Translations under genes and position numbers: made by a program
Shown here: positions 52,115 through 63,919 of the stretch, piece after piece
How positions within the stretch are numbered: position 1 is the first letter of the stretch
How the letters are laid out: each line of letters begins with the position of its first letter
NCBI RefSeq assembly: GCF_024809855.1
Contig: NZ_JANUEM010000017.1
Location: 25,339-89,338 of the forward strand
DNA from: Rheinheimera pacifica
Lineage (GTDB): Bacteria; Pseudomonadota; Gammaproteobacteria; Enterobacterales; Alteromonadaceae
Length of the DNA: 64,000 nucleotides
Reading direction: 5' to 3'
Notes under the pieces: generated by a model
Told to the model about the DNA's origin: nothing
What the model saw: the letters and a program-made list of their open reading frames with translations, nothing else
Databases searched by the model: none

Positions 52115-54373
52115 TCAGGCACGTAACTGGCTTAATAACTGTTTTTGCTCTAAAAAGCGCTGCACCTGTAACCGTACCTGTTTGGCCGACTGGCAGGCCA
52201 GTACCTGCGGCAGTAATAATGCCAGTTCAGATAATTCTACCCGGCGCAGCAACCATTTAATTTTTGCCAGATTGCTGCTGTTCATACTGAAGCTGTTGTA
52301 TCCCATTGCAGCCAGCAACAGAATACCGGCAGGTTCACCTGCAAGCTCGCCACAAACGCTGGTAGGAAACTGCAGCCCCTGTGCCTGTAAACTAAACTGA
52401 TGCAAAGCCCTGAGTACTGCCGGGTGCATCGCATCGTACAAGCTGGCAACACGAGGGTTGTTGCGATCTACCGCTAACAGATACTGGGTTAAATCATTAG
52501 TGCCAATAGAGCAAAAATCTACTTTACGGGCTAACTCTGGCAATTGATACATAATTGACGGCACTTCAATCATTACGCCAATCTTAGGTTTAAGCAGCTC
52601 AATAGCCAGCTCATCACTTACCTCAAAGCTGGCCTGCCTGATCAGCCGCACAGATTCATCTACCTCGGCCAGATCAGAAATCATCGGCAGTAAGATATGC
52701 AGATTATCCAGCGCCAGATTAGCTTTTAACATAGCCCGAATTTGCACCAGAAATATTTCCGGATGATCCAGTGTCAGGCGGATACCACGCCAGCCCAAAA
52801 ACGGGTTTTCTTCATCAATGCTAAAGTACGGTAGGGCTTTGTCACCGCCAACATCCAGCGTGCGCATAACAACCGGCTTGGTAGGATAGTTTTCCAGTAC
52901 CTTACGGTACAGTTCAACCTGCTCCTGCTCGGTAGGAAAACGGCTGCGCATAATAAACGGAAATTCTGTACGGTACAGACCAACTCCGTCGGTATACACC
53001 GGATTAGTGGTTTCCAGTTCAATTGCCAGCCCGGAGTTAACCATCAGGTTAAACTGTTTGCCACACAACGATTGTGACGGCTGCGCTATTTCAGCCAGAT
53101 AACGGGCATTTAGCGCGACATCTTCACTGATTAAACGCTGATATTCAGCGCAAATGGCTTCAACCGGCGACAATAAAATATGGCCCTGATAACCATCTAC
53201 AATCAGACGCTGCCCCTGCCAGTGTAATAATGGTAGCTCGCTAACGCCCATAACAGCAGGAATACCCAGCGCCCTTGCCATAATAGCGGCATGCGAGTTT
53301 ACCGAGCCTTTTAGCGACACGATAGCCACAAGTTGTTCACGTGGTACTTCTGCCAGCATAGTGGCCGTAACGTTGTCAGCTACCAGTACTACTTTTTCCG
53401 GCAGTTTAATTTTGCGCTGCTCAGTATCCAGCAAATTGTTCAGTACCCGCTGCCCTAAATCGCGGATATCAGTGCCACGTTCACGTAAATAAGCATCGTC
53501 CATGTCATCAAACTGGCGGGCAAACTTTTCTACCACCCGCTTAAGTGCACTTTTAGCACACCAGCCCTCAGCTATTTGCAGCTCTATTTCATTACCCAAA
53601 CTGGCCGCGTCCAGCAGTTGGTGATAAACATCAAAAATAGCCAGAGCATCAGCCGGTAAATGGCCACTCATGCGCTCGGCCAAGCGGTTAAATTCTGCTT
53701 TGGTAATTTTTACCGCCCGATAAAAGTGCGCCAGCTCTTTTTCCGGATCATCTGCGCGTTTTAACGAAATGGCATTAAAATCATTCGCCGGCTCCAGCAC
53801 AAAAGCCTCGCCAATAGCAATGCCGGGCGCACCGGGCAAACCTTTTAACTGGCCGCTTTGTGTCTGGCTGGGGCTGCTTTCACTGGCTGCCTGGCGCATT
53901 TCAGCATTGGCCAGCACAGAGGCTAACTGCGCCCCAAGTGTTACCAGAAAAGATTCTTCGTCTTCGTTAAATACCCGTTCTGCCGCTTGCTGAATTGTCA
54001 GTACGCCGAGTACTTTACGGTGATGGATAATAGGACAACCCAGAAAAGCAGAGAAACGGTCTTCGCTTACCTCAGGAGTAACTTTAAAGCGGGGGTGCAA
54101 ATGGGCTTTGGCCAGATTAATAGGCTCTTCACGCTGGCCTACCCAGCCAATTAGTCCCTCAGAGAAACCGATAGCAATATTGCCGATGGCATCCGGGTTT
54201 AAACCATCTGTGGCCATCAGCATAAAATGTTGCTGCTCATAATCAGCCAGATACACTGAACAACACTCAGTGGTCAGTGCCTGTTTTACACTTGTTACTA
54301 AGCCAGCTAATGCATTTTGAAGCACTGGCTCTTGTGCTACATCCTGAACAATTCGCCGTAACTGGCCTAACAT
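52115..54373 (-). CDS. ptsP: PTS-Ntr enzyme I, PtsP
   Basis: Phosphoenolpyruvate-protein phosphotransferase of the nitrogen PTS. It has 752 residues: an N-terminal GAF domain (about 15-165), a PTS enzyme I body with phospho-His in GSVNSHAAIMARALGIPAV (about residue 355) and a C-terminal PEP-binding barrel with CSIGTNDLTQYLLAVDRNNP and catalytic VCGE. GAGG precedes the ATG. Follows rppH, its standard neighbour. Confidence 0.97.
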   Translation of the reverse strand: MLGQLRRIVQDVAQEPVLQNALAGLVTSVKQALTTECCSVYLADYEQQHFMLMATDGLNPDAIGNIAIGFSEGLIGWVGQREEPINLAKAHLHPRFKVTPEVSEDRFSAFLGCPIIHHRKVLGVLTIQQAAERVFNEDEESFLVTLGAQLASVLANAEMRQAASESSPSQTQSGQLKGLPGAPGIAIGEAFVLEPANDFNAISLKRADDPEKELAHFYRAVKITKAEFNRLAERMSGHLPADALAIFDVYHQLLDAASLGNEIELQIAEGWCAKSALKRVVEKFARQFDDMDDAYLRERGTDIRDLGQRVLNNLLDTEQRKIKLPEKVVLVADNVTATMLAEVPREQLVAIVSLKGSVNSHAAIMARALGIPAVMGVSELPLLHWQGQRLIVDGYQGHILLSPVEAICAEYQRLISEDVALNARYLAEIAQPSQSLCGKQFNLMVNSGLAIELETTNPVYTDGVGLYRTEFPFIMRSRFPTEQEQVELYRKVLENYPTKPVVMRTLDVGGDKALPYFSIDEENPFLGWRGIRLTLDHPEIFLVQIRAMLKANLALDNLHILLPMISDLAEVDESVRLIRQASFEVSDELAIELLKPKIGVMIEVPSIMYQLPELARKVDFCSIGTNDLTQYLLAVDRNNPRVASLYDAMHPAVLRALHQFSLQAQGLQFPTSVCGELAGEPAGILLLAAMGYNSFSMNSSNLAKIKWLLRRVELSELALLLPQVLACQSAKQVRLQVQRFLEQKQLLSQLRA

Positions 54374-54408
54374 AAGAGCCTCGTTGTCACAGGTGCTATC
54401 CTGTTGAA

Positions 54409-54912
54409 TTAACCTTTTTTCTTACCTTCGCGGCGTATAAACGGCAAAGCGACCGGAGCAAACTCTTTCATGACTTTTCGGTAAACTTCCCGCTTAAATG
54501 CCACCACCTGCCGTACCGGGTACCAGTAACTAACCCAGCGCCAGCTATCAAACTCCGGATGAGTGGTTTTAAGTAAGTTTACATCTTCGTCAGCGCAGGT
54601 CAGGCGTAGCAAAAACCACTTTTGCTTCTGGCCAATACACACAGGATTACTGTCTTTGCGAATTAAACGTTTAGGTAATTTATATCTTAACCAGTGCTTG
54701 GTTGTGGCAATAATTTCCACATCATCAGCGCTAAGACCTACTTCTTCATTTAATTCGCGAAACATGGCTTGTTCAGGTGTTTCACCATCATCAATGCCAC
54801 CCTGTGGATACTGCCAGGAATGCTGACCATACCGTTTTGCCCAAAACACCTGTCCCTGGTGGTTACAAATCACTATGCCGACATTGGCCCGAAAACCTTC
54901 GGCATCGATCAC
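54409..54912 (-). CDS. rppH: RNA pyrophosphohydrolase RppH
   Basis: Nudix hydrolase removing the 5' pyrophosphate from mRNA. It has 167 residues with start GTG at 54912 (then [13 protein letters not shown]), because AGAGG precedes it and E. coli RppH starts at the same place. The Nudix box is [23 protein letters not shown]. The nine-residue in-frame extension upstream comes from a 15-bp sequence duplication and is unlikely to be translated. Confidence 0.94.
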   Translation of the reverse strand: MIDAEGFRANVGIVICNHQGQVFWAKRYGQHSWQYPQGGIDDGETPEQAMFRELNEEVGLSADDVEIIATTKHWLRYKLPKRLIRKDSNPVCIGQKQKWFLLRLTCADEDVNLLKTTHPEFDSWRWVSYWYPVRQVVAFKREVYRKVMKEFAPVALPFIRREGKKKG

Positions 54913-54945
54913 ACAAACCTCTGGCGGATCACAAATCACTATGCC
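54865..54945. repeat. 15-bp direct repeat across the rppH start
   Basis: ACAAATCACTATGCC occurs at 54865-54879 inside rppH and again at 54931-54945 just upstream of its start. Exact over 15 bp and 66 bp apart, it looks like a small local duplication. Confidence 0.6.
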
Positions 54946-54997
54946 AAAGATTCTTTCATAAAGTCGCTACTTCGGCAAACGGTATTTTTGCCACACC

Positions 54998-55083
54998 TTT
55001 TACACAGTTATCCACAGTTGCACTATTGCAGCACCAAAGAATGTGCACTTTTTCACAGACTCTGTTGATAAAACTGTGCATAG
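54998..55083. promoter_or_regulatory. Cluster of DnaA boxes between rppH and mutH
   Basis: Three sequences fit TTWTNCACA: TTTTACACA (54998-55006), TTATCCACA (55008-55016, the strong form) and TTTTTCACA (55049-55057). A fourth, TGTGCATAG on the other strand (55075-55083), misses by one base. The first two are 10 bp apart, one helical turn. No dnaA, gidA or oriC-type neighbours are present, so it may be a titration or regulatory site. Confidence 0.5.
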
Positions 55084-55116
55084 CCACAGATTAGCCATTG
55101 CATAACTTAATACAGC

Positions 55117-55147
55117 AAAAAAATGCCTGACAGAACCACCAGGCATT
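55117..55147 (-). terminator. Orphan rho-independent terminator on the minus strand
   Basis: AATGCCTG (55122-55129) and CAGGCATT (55140-55147) form an 8-bp stem with a 10-base loop. Read on the minus strand it is followed by seven T. No minus-strand gene lies just to its right; it would stop a transcript antisense to mutH or a small RNA from 55150-55290. Confidence 0.6.
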
Positions 55148-55292
55148 AGCTAGAAAATTCAATTAGTTAACCATTTCCCGACGCTAATAATTTTATACTG
55201 CAGCTGTGTGTAAGTTGGTTTGCTGTGTTTTTAAGCAGCCAAAAGCTGTAAAAAATGCTAGCGTTATCCGGTATTTGCTAAAGGCGATAACC

Positions 55293-55970
55293 ATGTTTAC
55301 ATCACCGGCCTCAACAGAAGAATTACTGGCTCGCTGCCAGGCACTGGCAGGGCTGACTCTGGGACAAATTGCTGCCCAGGCGCAGTTGCAGGTTCCGGCT
55401 AACCTGAAGAAAGACAAAGGCTGGGTTGGCCAGTTACTGGAGCAAGTACTGGGTGCCAGCGCAGGCTCTAAAGCTGAACCAGACTTTCCGCAATTGGGAG
55501 TTGAATTAAAAACTCTGCCAATAGACCGCAACGGCAAACCACTGGAAAGTACCTATGTTTGCGTGGCACCGTTAACCGGCGTAGCCGGGCAACAATGGCA
55601 TGAATCATGGGTTTGCCGGAAACTGCAAAAAGTGCTGTGGTTACCGGTACTGGCAGAGCGGCAAATTCCGTTACCGGACCGAATGGCCGGTAGCGCATTT
55701 TTATGGCAGCCAGACCCACAGCAACAACAGGCACTGCAGCAGGACTGGGAAGAGCTGATGGAGCTTATCAGCCTTGGCGGTATACATAATATCAGGGGCG
55801 CTACCGGCAAAGTATTGCAACTGCGCCCCAAAGCAGCCAACAGCAAGGCACTGACAGATGCCATAGGCGCTGATGGCGAACCAATCCGCACCTTACCGCG
55901 CGGCTTTTATCTTAAAGCCAGTTTCACAGCCAGCTTGCTACAACAACAGTTTACCCTGCCGCGTAGCTAG
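55293..55970 (+). CDS. mutH: DNA mismatch repair endonuclease MutH
   Basis: Nicks the unmethylated strand at hemimethylated GATC during mismatch repair with MutS/MutL. It has 225 residues from ATG 55293 with AAAGGCG before it. The motif ELGVELKTLPID (catalytic Asp-Glu-x-Lys set with an upstream Asp in EPDFPQLG) is present. An in-frame start 87 bp upstream gives a non-family extension. Presence of MutH implies Dam methylation in this organism. Confidence 0.95.
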   Translation: MFTSPASTEELLARCQALAGLTLGQIAAQAQLQVPANLKKDKGWVGQLLEQVLGASAGSKAEPDFPQLGVELKTLPIDRNGKPLESTYVCVAPLTGVAGQQWHESWVCRKLQKVLWLPVLAERQIPLPDRMAGSAFLWQPDPQQQQALQQDWEELMELISLGGIHNIRGATGKVLQLRPKAANSKALTDAIGADGEPIRTLPRGFYLKASFTASLLQQQFTLPRS

Positions 55971-55976
55971 TTTTAG

Positions 55977-56786
55977 CTAGTTACGGTATTTATCAACAAT
56001 CTGGTTGTACTGGCCATTGTCACGCAGCTGGGCTAAGCCGGCATTAAACTGTGCAACCTGATCTGCTGATACCGATATCTGACTAAACATAACATAAACA
56101 TCAGAACTGCCAAGGCTGATATTATGTGGCTGAATATACTTGTCCAGCCCCTTGCGCCGTAATATTGCAGCACCGACGAAGCTATCCTCCAGCAGGCCAT
56201 CTATTTCTTCATCCAGTAAGCGCGCCATATTCAGCTCACTGATAATGGCGCCGACAAAGAGTGGCCGCAAATTATCATCTGCATACAGCTCAGCCACTTC
56301 GTCACCATAATAATATTCATTGACTACCCCTACCCTATGCCCGGCAGCAACAAATTCTTTTAAGCCGGAGTAAGGCAAACCGACCTGCTCTTTGCGGACA
56401 TACAACTGAAAACGCTCCTGGCGGTAAGGCTCTGAGAAAAAAGCGAACTCTTCCCGCTCTGCAGTTTTAGATGCTCCCAATACAAAATCGACATCGCCAT
56501 TTTTCAGCAGTGTCAAAAGCTCAAGCCAACTGCCCTGCACCACATCCAACGTGCAACCCATATCCGCAACTACATTTTGTACCAGCTCAACATCAAGCCC
56601 GGTAACGGTATTGCCAACCGTCATATATTGGTATGGCTCCCAGGCATCTAAACCCATAGTAAAACGGCATGGTGTAGTTTGCAGCGGTGTTTCAGTGGCA
56701 GCAACAGGCATCCCCGGCTCAGATGCAGGTTTACAGCCCGATAACAGTAAAAATACGACAACGACCAACAGCATGTAAGTTTTCAT
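55977..56786 (-). CDS. Periplasmic amino-acid-binding-like lipoprotein
   Basis: SBP_bac_3 family, 269 residues from ATG 56786 (GAGGTG before it). Lipobox LLSGC after a short signal; binding-domain features MGLDAWEPYQYM, GLDVELVQNVVADMGCTLDVV and GDVDFVLGASKTAEREEFAFFSEPY. No permease or ATPase is adjacent and no histidine-kinase domain follows, so the ligand and transport partner are unknown. Such orphans can act as sensors. Confidence 0.85.
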   Translation of the reverse strand: MKTYMLLVVVVFLLLSGCKPASEPGMPVAATETPLQTTPCRFTMGLDAWEPYQYMTVGNTVTGLDVELVQNVVADMGCTLDVVQGSWLELLTLLKNGDVDFVLGASKTAEREEFAFFSEPYRQERFQLYVRKEQVGLPYSGLKEFVAAGHRVGVVNEYYYGDEVAELYADDNLRPLFVGAIISELNMARLLDEEIDGLLEDSFVGAAILRRKGLDKYIQPHNISLGSSDVYVMFSQISVSADQVAQFNAGLAQLRDNGQYNQIVDKYRN

Positions 56787-56972
56787 ATTACACCTCAAGG
56801 CGTTATGTGACGCCCTAAGCGTAGTGTATAAGCCAGACTTATGCACATCTGATCAAAGCATGTTATTGCTGAGACTTAACGTACCAGGGATATTAATATG
56901 GGCAGGACACGAGCGCGCCGGACAAAACTCAGCAATGCTGATTAATGCCAGCGCGCAGGCGATAACAGTAAG

Positions 56973-57953
<981 letters not shown>

Positions 57954-58100
57954 TCACCGGTCCGGTAATGGCATATCATTGCTCAATATACATATATGGC
58001 AGGATATTCCAACTAATTTTTATTTATGTAGTTGCTATAACTAATGGTAGCTAAAAACAGGTTATACAGGCGTATTGCCAGCGCCCTTATCGGAGGTTAC

Positions 58101-58793
58101 ATGACACCAGATGTTCAGGCCATAGACTTTGCTTCTGTATTGGCCTCTACCGTGCATGATATGAAGAATTCGCTTTGCATGCTGATACAGTCTACAGAGT
58201 TTATTCAACAGGAAAGTCAGCAATTGTCAGAACCGGCAAAAGATGAACTGGCCAGGCTGAACTATGAAGCAAACCGGCTAAATTCCAACCTGTTGCAGTT
58301 GCTGTCGCTGTACAGGCTGGAGCGCCATCAGTTACCGGTACAAATTGATCAGCACTACATTGCTGATCTTGTTGAAGAAATTTTACTGAAAAATCAGTTT
58401 TATACCGAACAGCGTGGCTTTTCTATTCAGGTAGAACAAGCAGATGATCTGCACTGGTTTTTTGACTACGACCTGATGTCAAACCTGCTAAACGATGCCG
58501 TTGCCAATGCATTGCGCTATGGCAATAAACACATATTGCTCAGGTTCGGACAACTGGCAAACAGATTACAGATAGAAGTGCATGATGATGGCCCGGGCTT
58601 TCCTGAGTTTATGCTAAACACCGACACTCTTGATATGAATACGCCCGATTTAACCAATAACCACACCGGGCTTGGAATATTTTTTGCTAAGCTTATTGCC
58701 AAAGCTCATAGCAATAAAGGCCAGTATGGCGCCATTGAATTGTTCAACGGCGGTGTCTATCACGGTGGTGTATTCCGGGTTACTTTACCCTGA
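58101..58793 (+). CDS. Small soluble sensor histidine kinase
   Basis: A 230-residue kinase from ATG 58101, which has GGAGGTTAC before it; the longer frame adds 19 residues without a ribosome site. HisKA-like helix with phospho-acceptor in ASTVHDMKNSLC (about H21), HATPase domain with N box NDAVANALRYGNK, G1 HDDGPGFPEF and G2 TGLGIFFAKLIAKAH. It has no TM or sensor domain, and no response regulator is adjacent. Signal unknown. Confidence 0.85.
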   Translation: MTPDVQAIDFASVLASTVHDMKNSLCMLIQSTEFIQQESQQLSEPAKDELARLNYEANRLNSNLLQLLSLYRLERHQLPVQIDQHYIADLVEEILLKNQFYTEQRGFSIQVEQADDLHWFFDYDLMSNLLNDAVANALRYGNKHILLRFGQLANRLQIEVHDDGPGFPEFMLNTDTLDMNTPDLTNNHTGLGIFFAKLIAKAHSNKGQYGAIELFNGGVYHGGVFRVTLP

Positions 58794-58868
58794 GTCATAC
58801 AGATAGCTGTTATTTCAGTTGTTTTGTGATTAATATGAACTGTAGAACCTGTCCATAATGAGGTTGGA

Positions 58869-59636
58869 ATGCTGGTAACCTTGATCATTACACTGATAAT
58901 TGCACTGGTAATTATTGCCGTTATTGTCAGTGCTATTCAGCAACATAAGGAACGGCTGGCAACGTTAAAACGGGCAGAGTACAGCAAATTACGTGCTGTA
59001 CTGGAAGACAGTGAAGAATTGTTAGTAAATTCAGCTAATGTGCCGTTATCACCAGCTATCAGCCAAATGCTGTTAAAACGCATCGCTTTTACACTGCGGG
59101 CTATGGTAGAACTTGAACCCGGCGCGCGCGATCTTAAGCAACGCCTGCAGGAAACTGAAGGTCAGTTAAATAACAACAATACTGACAGCAGCAGTACTTC
59201 TGCCGAATCCGTGACGCTGCCAGACAACGATCAACAACTGATCAGTATGATTAAAGGTATAAAGCGTCTGCGTACAGTGCTGCGTGGTGAACATGCCAGG
59301 GGGAATATTGATACCCAGATGGTGATCCAGGAAGATCGGCGACTGGAAGTACTGCAGCTGCGAATTAACGTTGAAAGCCAGATTAAGCGCGGTAATCAGG
59401 CCCGCACCAATAATATGCTTGGTTCTGCACGGCAATATTTTGAAAAAGCCTTAACAGCATTGACCAATACCCCGCATCAGGACGACTACACCAGCACCCG
59501 TAAATCTGAAGTCATGCAAGCACTGGAAGACATTGCCACTCAGTTAAAAGAGGGTAATGTGCGGGATCGTGAGAAAAAAGAAGAAAAAGAAAACAAAGAT
59601 TTAGACGAGCTATTTGCACCTAAACGCAAATGGTAA
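58869..59636 (+). CDS. Membrane-anchored coiled-coil protein, unknown function
   Basis: A 255-residue protein with one N-terminal TM (about 2-24, VTLIITLIIALVIIAVIVSA), then long charged helices (HKERLATLKRAEYSKLRAVL; LKQRLQETEGQL), a Ser/Thr/Asn-rich linker (about 100-118), a TPR-like stretch near 175-215 and a Lys/Glu tail ending LFAPKRKW. GAGG precedes the ATG. I do not recognise a named family. It follows the kinase gene by 75 bp and ends at a strong terminator. Confidence 0.75.
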   Translation: MLVTLIITLIIALVIIAVIVSAIQQHKERLATLKRAEYSKLRAVLEDSEELLVNSANVPLSPAISQMLLKRIAFTLRAMVELEPGARDLKQRLQETEGQLNNNNTDSSSTSAESVTLPDNDQQLISMIKGIKRLRTVLRGEHARGNIDTQMVIQEDRRLEVLQLRINVESQIKRGNQARTNNMLGSARQYFEKALTALTNTPHQDDYTSTRKSEVMQALEDIATQLKEGNVRDREKKEEKENKDLDELFAPKRKW

Positions 59637-59655
59637 TGTTATAAACGTTATATGA

Positions 59656-59684
59656 AACAGGCCGCAAATGCGGCCTGTTTTTTT
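59656..59684 (+). terminator. Rho-independent terminator
   Basis: AACAGGCCGC-AAAT-GCGGCCTGTT hairpin with a long T-run, 20 bp after the coiled-coil gene, between it and the convergent topA. Confidence 0.93.
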
Positions 59685-59718
59685 ACGGTTGGAATGCCGT
59701 AATTTAGTAGCTGGCCAC

Positions 59719-62301
59719 TTATTTGGCCACCACCCATTTGCCATTTTCATACCAGGCAGACCAACCGGTAGCTTTGCCGTCTTTTTCTGACATCACATAC
59801 TGCTGCTTGGTTTTACGGCTCCAGCGCACTATCGCCGGGTTGCCATCCGGGTCTTTTACCGGCGCATCGGCCAGGTAATAAAACTTTGGTGATAGCTGAG
59901 AGCGGTATTTGGCTAGTTCTGCCACCAACGGCGCCCGGGTTTCACGTGACTTAGGAAACGTAGATGCCGCCATAAACAAACCGGCTGCACCATCACGCAG
60001 TACAAAGTAAGCATCTGACTTTTCGCATTTCAGCTCGGGTAAGTGCACCGGATCTTCTTTTGGTGGTGCCGCTTCGCCATTTCGCAGCAACTTGCGGGTG
60101 TTTTTACAGTCACTGTTAGTGCAGCCAAAATACTTGCCAAAACGGCCTGATTTCAGCTGCATGTCGCTGCCACACTTATCGCACTCGATCAGCGGGCCAT
60201 CATAGCCTTTAATTTTAAAACTACCCTGCTCAACCTGATAACCATCACAGGCTGGGTTATTACCACAAACATGCAATTTACGTTGCTCGTCAATCAGATA
60301 ACTATCCATAGCAGTACCGCATTTAGCACAGCGTTTTTTCTGCCGTAGCGCTTCGGTTTCCATTTCATCTTCGTCGCTGACATTAACTGCCACGTCACCG
60401 GACACCAGGTTCATCGTAGTAGTGCAACGCTCTTTTGGCGGCAGGTTGTAACCTGAACAACCTAAAAATACCCCGGTAGAAGCAGTTCGAATGCCCATAG
60501 GTCTGCCACAGGTTGGGCAGGCGATATCGGTAAGCACAAACTGATTAACGCGCATGCCACCCTGCTCCGGGTCGTTTTCAGCTGTTTTCAGTTTTTGATA
60601 AAAATCACCATAGAAGCTATCAAGCTCTTTGCGCCACTGCGCCTGGCCATTGGCGATATCATCAAGCTTTAGCTCCATATTGGCGGTAAAATCATAATTC
60701 ATCAGGTCGTTAAAGTTCTCAACCAGACGATCAGTAACAATTTCACCCATTTTTTCAGCATAAAAACGCTTGTTTTCAACGCGTACGTAGCCGCGCTCCT
60801 GAATAGTTGAAATAATGGCAGCATAAGTAGAAGGTCGGCCAATACCCCGTTTTTCCAGCTCTTTTACTAAGCTTGCTTCGCTAAAGCGGGCGGCAGGCTT
60901 GGTAAAGTGCTGAGCACTTGTCAGCTGTTCAAGGCTGAGGGCTTCGCCGGGTTTAACATCAGGTAATACGTTGTCTTCTTCATCTTTACGCTTCACTGCC
61001 GGTTGTACTTTAGTCCAGCCGTCAAAACGTAACACCCGGCCTTTGGCTTTAAGCTCAAAATCACCGGCCTGAACAATAATATTGCTTACGTCATAAAGCG
61101 CTGGCGGCATCTGGCAAGCCACAAACTGACGCCAGATCAGCTCGTATAATTTGCGGGCGTCAGCCTCCATATCCGCCAGGCTGGAAGCCAGCACGTTAAC
61201 GTCAGACGGCCGTATAGCTTCGTGCGCTTCCTGTGCATTGGCTTTACTGCCATAACTTAACGGTTGCTCCGGCAGATACTTTTTGCCAAATTTTCCGGCA
61301 ATATAATCGCGACAAGCGGCCACCGCATCAGCACTTAAATTGGTAGAGTCAGTACGCATATAAGTAATGTGGCCCGCTTCATATAAGCGCTGCGCCAGCA
61401 TCATGGTTTTCTTTACGCCATAACCCAGCCGCGTGCTGGCAGCCTGTTGCAGAGTTGAGGTAATAAAAGGCGCCTGCGGCTTACTGTTGCTGGGCTTATC
61501 TTCACGCTCCTGCACGGTATAACTGGCTTTATTTAACAGCGCCAACGCTGCATCAGCCTGAGCTTTATTTACCGGCTTAAAAGCTTTGCCCTTCTGTTTA
61601 ACAACATCCAGCTGTAATGCCTGCTTAGCTGCCGTTTGCGTATCGGCAGCTATGGTCCAGTATTCTTCTGGTACAAAAGCTTTAATTTCACGTTCGCGCT
61701 CTACCACCAGGCGCACAGCAACCGACTGCACACGGCCAGCTGATAACCCCCTGGCAACTTTTTTCCATAGCAAAGGCGACACCATAAAACCCACAACGCG
61801 ATCTAAAAAGCGGCGGGCCTGCTGCGCGTTTACCCGGTCTGTATTCACTTCTCCGGGTTCTTTAAAGGCATTCTGAATGGCATTTTTGGTAATTTCGTTA
61901 AACACTACCCGCTTAAACTTCTGTTCTTCGCCACCGATTATTTGCTGCAAATGCCAGGCAATAGCTTCTCCTTCACGGTCTAAGTCCGTTGCCAGATAAA
62001 CAGTGTCTGCTTTTTCTGCCAGCGCCTTTAGCTCTTTCACTACCTTTTCTTTGCCGGGCAAAATTTCATAGCGGGCTTTCCAGCCATGCGCAGGGTCGAT
62101 CCCCATACGGTCAACCAGTGCCTGGTATTCTTTTTCTTCTTTGCTCAGCGCTTTACTGGCCGCAGATTTTTCTTTACTGCTGCTGGTGGGTAAATCACGA
62201 ATATGACCTACGCTGGACTTTACGACAAAGTCATTACCGAGGTATTTGTTAATTGTTTTCGCTTTTGCCGGTGATTCGACTATAACCAGTGATTTCGCCA
62301 T
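59719..62301 (-). CDS. topA: DNA topoisomerase I TopA
   Basis: Type IA topoisomerase relaxing negative supercoils. It has 860 residues: TOPRIM at the N-terminus ([26 protein letters not shown]), active-site Tyr in [11 protein letters not shown] (about residue 316), and C-terminal zinc-ribbon repeats ([32 protein letters not shown]) plus a further C-terminal DNA-binding region. Normal length for gammaproteobacteria. Confidence 0.97.
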   Translation of the reverse strand: MAKSLVIVESPAKAKTINKYLGNDFVVKSSVGHIRDLPTSSSKEKSAASKALSKEEKEYQALVDRMGIDPAHGWKARYEILPGKEKVVKELKALAEKADTVYLATDLDREGEAIAWHLQQIIGGEEQKFKRVVFNEITKNAIQNAFKEPGEVNTDRVNAQQARRFLDRVVGFMVSPLLWKKVARGLSAGRVQSVAVRLVVEREREIKAFVPEEYWTIAADTQTAAKQALQLDVVKQKGKAFKPVNKAQADAALALLNKASYTVQEREDKPSNSKPQAPFITSTLQQAASTRLGYGVKKTMMLAQRLYEAGHITYMRTDSTNLSADAVAACRDYIAGKFGKKYLPEQPLSYGSKANAQEAHEAIRPSDVNVLASSLADMEADARKLYELIWRQFVACQMPPALYDVSNIIVQAGDFELKAKGRVLRFDGWTKVQPAVKRKDEEDNVLPDVKPGEALSLEQLTSAQHFTKPAARFSEASLVKELEKRGIGRPSTYAAIISTIQERGYVRVENKRFYAEKMGEIVTDRLVENFNDLMNYDFTANMELKLDDIANGQAQWRKELDSFYGDFYQKLKTAENDPEQGGMRVNQFVLTDIACPTCGRPMGIRTASTGVFLGCSGYNLPPKERCTTTMNLVSGDVAVNVSDEDEMETEALRQKKRCAKCGTAMDSYLIDEQRKLHVCGNNPACDGYQVEQGSFKIKGYDGPLIECDKCGSDMQLKSGRFGKYFGCTNSDCKNTRKLLRNGEAAPPKEDPVHLPELKCEKSDAYFVLRDGAAGLFMAASTFPKSRETRAPLVAELAKYRSQLSPKFYYLADAPVKDPDGNPAIVRWSRKTKQQYVMSEKDGKATGWSAWYENGKWVVAK

Positions 62302-62525
62302 CTTAATCCCGAGATCCCTAACATTTTGTGCATGCCAACTATGCTGCTTTTTTAACGTATATCCGTAAACCGCAGTTGTGACAAGTGAATAAACTCATTA
62401 TTATGCAAACCAGCTCATTTTCAGAGCTGCCTGGCGAAACCTTCGCCAATCCAAATGAAGCATCCTCAAGCGGCCGCAAAAATAATAAAAACAGTGCCCT
62501 TTCCAAACAAGGATATAAAGCAAAA

Positions 62526-63869
62526 ATGAAATACTTTGAAGCAAACTTCGATGGGCTGGTAGGACCAACCCACAACTATGCCGGTTTATCTATCGGCAAC
62601 GTTGCCTCACTATCTAACGCTAAAAACAGCTCCAGCCCGCGTCAGGCGGCAAAACAGGGCTTAAGCAAAATGAAGGCCCTGCACGACCTGGGTTTAGTAC
62701 AAGGTGTGCTGGCACCACAAGAGCGGCCCGATGTATACACCCTGCGCCGTCTTGGTTTTACCGGCACAGATGCCCAGGTAATTGAAAAAGCTGCCAAACA
62801 AGCCCCTGCTGTGTTTAAAGCCGTTTGTTCGGCTTCAAGCATGTGGACAGCCAATGCCGCCACTATATCGCCTTCTGCTGATACTGCTGATGGCAAGGTA
62901 CATTTTACCCCTGCTAATCTTACCAATAAATTTCACCGCTCACTTGAGCCCGTTACTACAGGCAAGATTTTGCAGGCAATGTTCCGTAACCCTCAACATT
63001 TTGCGCATCATACACATTTACCGGACAATGATCACTTTGGTGATGAAGGCGCAGCGAATCATACCAGACTTTGCAGCGCTTATGGCAAGCGGGGAGTTGA
63101 ACTCTTTGTATTTGGCCGTTATGCGTTCGATAGCAGTAAGCCAGCACCCAAGCGCTTTCCGGCCCGCCATACACTGGAAGCATGCGAAGCCGTAGCCCGG
63201 TTACACGGTTTAAGTGCAGAGCATGTAGTGTATATGCAACAAAACCCCGATGTGATTGATCAGGGAGTATTTCATAATGATGTTATCGCTGTGGGTAACC
63301 AGAATGTGCTGTTTTATCACCAGCAAGCTTTTATCGACAGCCAGCAAAAGCTAACCGAGTTACAGCGTAAGTTTGGCCATGACACAGAGCTGCACCTGAT
63401 AGAAGTTAAAGATAGCGAGGTTTCTGTAGCCGAAGCGATTAAAACTTACTTGTTTAATACTCAGGTGGTGACATTACCCGGCGGTGAAATGGTTATTATT
63501 GCGCCAACTGAATGCCAGGATAACCCTGCCGTGTCGGCCTATCTGGCAGCACTTACAGAGCGCAATACACCAATAAAACAGATCCACTACTATGATGTTA
63601 AGCAAAGCATGCGTAACGGCGGCGGCCCGGCCTGCTTACGCCTGCGCGTAGCGATGAGCGAGCAGGAAAAGCAAGCCGTAAACCCGAATGTGCTAATGAA
63701 CGCTACATTGTTTACTCGGTTAAATCAGTGGGTAGATAAGCATTATCGTGATGAGATTTCCGAGGCCGATCTGGCCGATCCACAGCTGCTACAGGAATCC
63801 CGCACAGCACTGGATGAGCTAACCCAAATTCTTGATCTGGGTTCAGTGTATCAGTTTCAGCAAGAGTAA
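62526..63869 (+). CDS. astB: N-succinylarginine dihydrolase AstB
   Basis: Second enzyme of the arginine succinyltransferase pathway, releasing two NH3 and CO2 from succinylarginine. It has 447 residues from ATG 62526 ([20 protein letters not shown]), the exact E. coli length; the longer in-frame stretch to 62385 has Ser/Asn-rich non-family sequence. Catalytic-site motifs: [12 protein letters not shown] near the C-terminus and HNDVIAVGN. No other ast genes are visible; an IS element follows after 39 bp. Confidence 0.94.
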   Translation: MKYFEANFDGLVGPTHNYAGLSIGNVASLSNAKNSSSPRQAAKQGLSKMKALHDLGLVQGVLAPQERPDVYTLRRLGFTGTDAQVIEKAAKQAPAVFKAVCSASSMWTANAATISPSADTADGKVHFTPANLTNKFHRSLEPVTTGKILQAMFRNPQHFAHHTHLPDNDHFGDEGAANHTRLCSAYGKRGVELFVFGRYAFDSSKPAPKRFPARHTLEACEAVARLHGLSAEHVVYMQQNPDVIDQGVFHNDVIAVGNQNVLFYHQQAFIDSQQKLTELQRKFGHDTELHLIEVKDSEVSVAEAIKTYLFNTQVVTLPGGEMVIIAPTECQDNPAVSAYLAALTERNTPIKQIHYYDVKQSMRNGGGPACLRLRVAMSEQEKQAVNPNVLMNATLFTRLNQWVDKHYRDEISEADLADPQLLQESRTALDELTQILDLGSVYQFQQE

Positions 63870-63899
63870 ATTACCAAATTTAAGTGTAAAAAAGGGAGC

Positions 63900-63908
63900 T
63901 GATTTAGC
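63900..63908. repeat. Expected 9-bp target-site duplication, left copy
   Basis: TGATTTAGC directly precedes the IS end. IS50-like IS4 elements make 9-bp duplications, so this is the expected left copy; the other copy is outside the window. Confidence 0.35.
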
Positions 63909-63919
63909 CTGTCTCTTGA

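Noticed and set aside
54998..55083. Chromosomal replication origin
   Set aside because: DnaA boxes alone are not enough: no dnaA, dnaN, mnmG/gidA or clear AT-rich unwinding 13-mers, and gene context is rppH-mutH.
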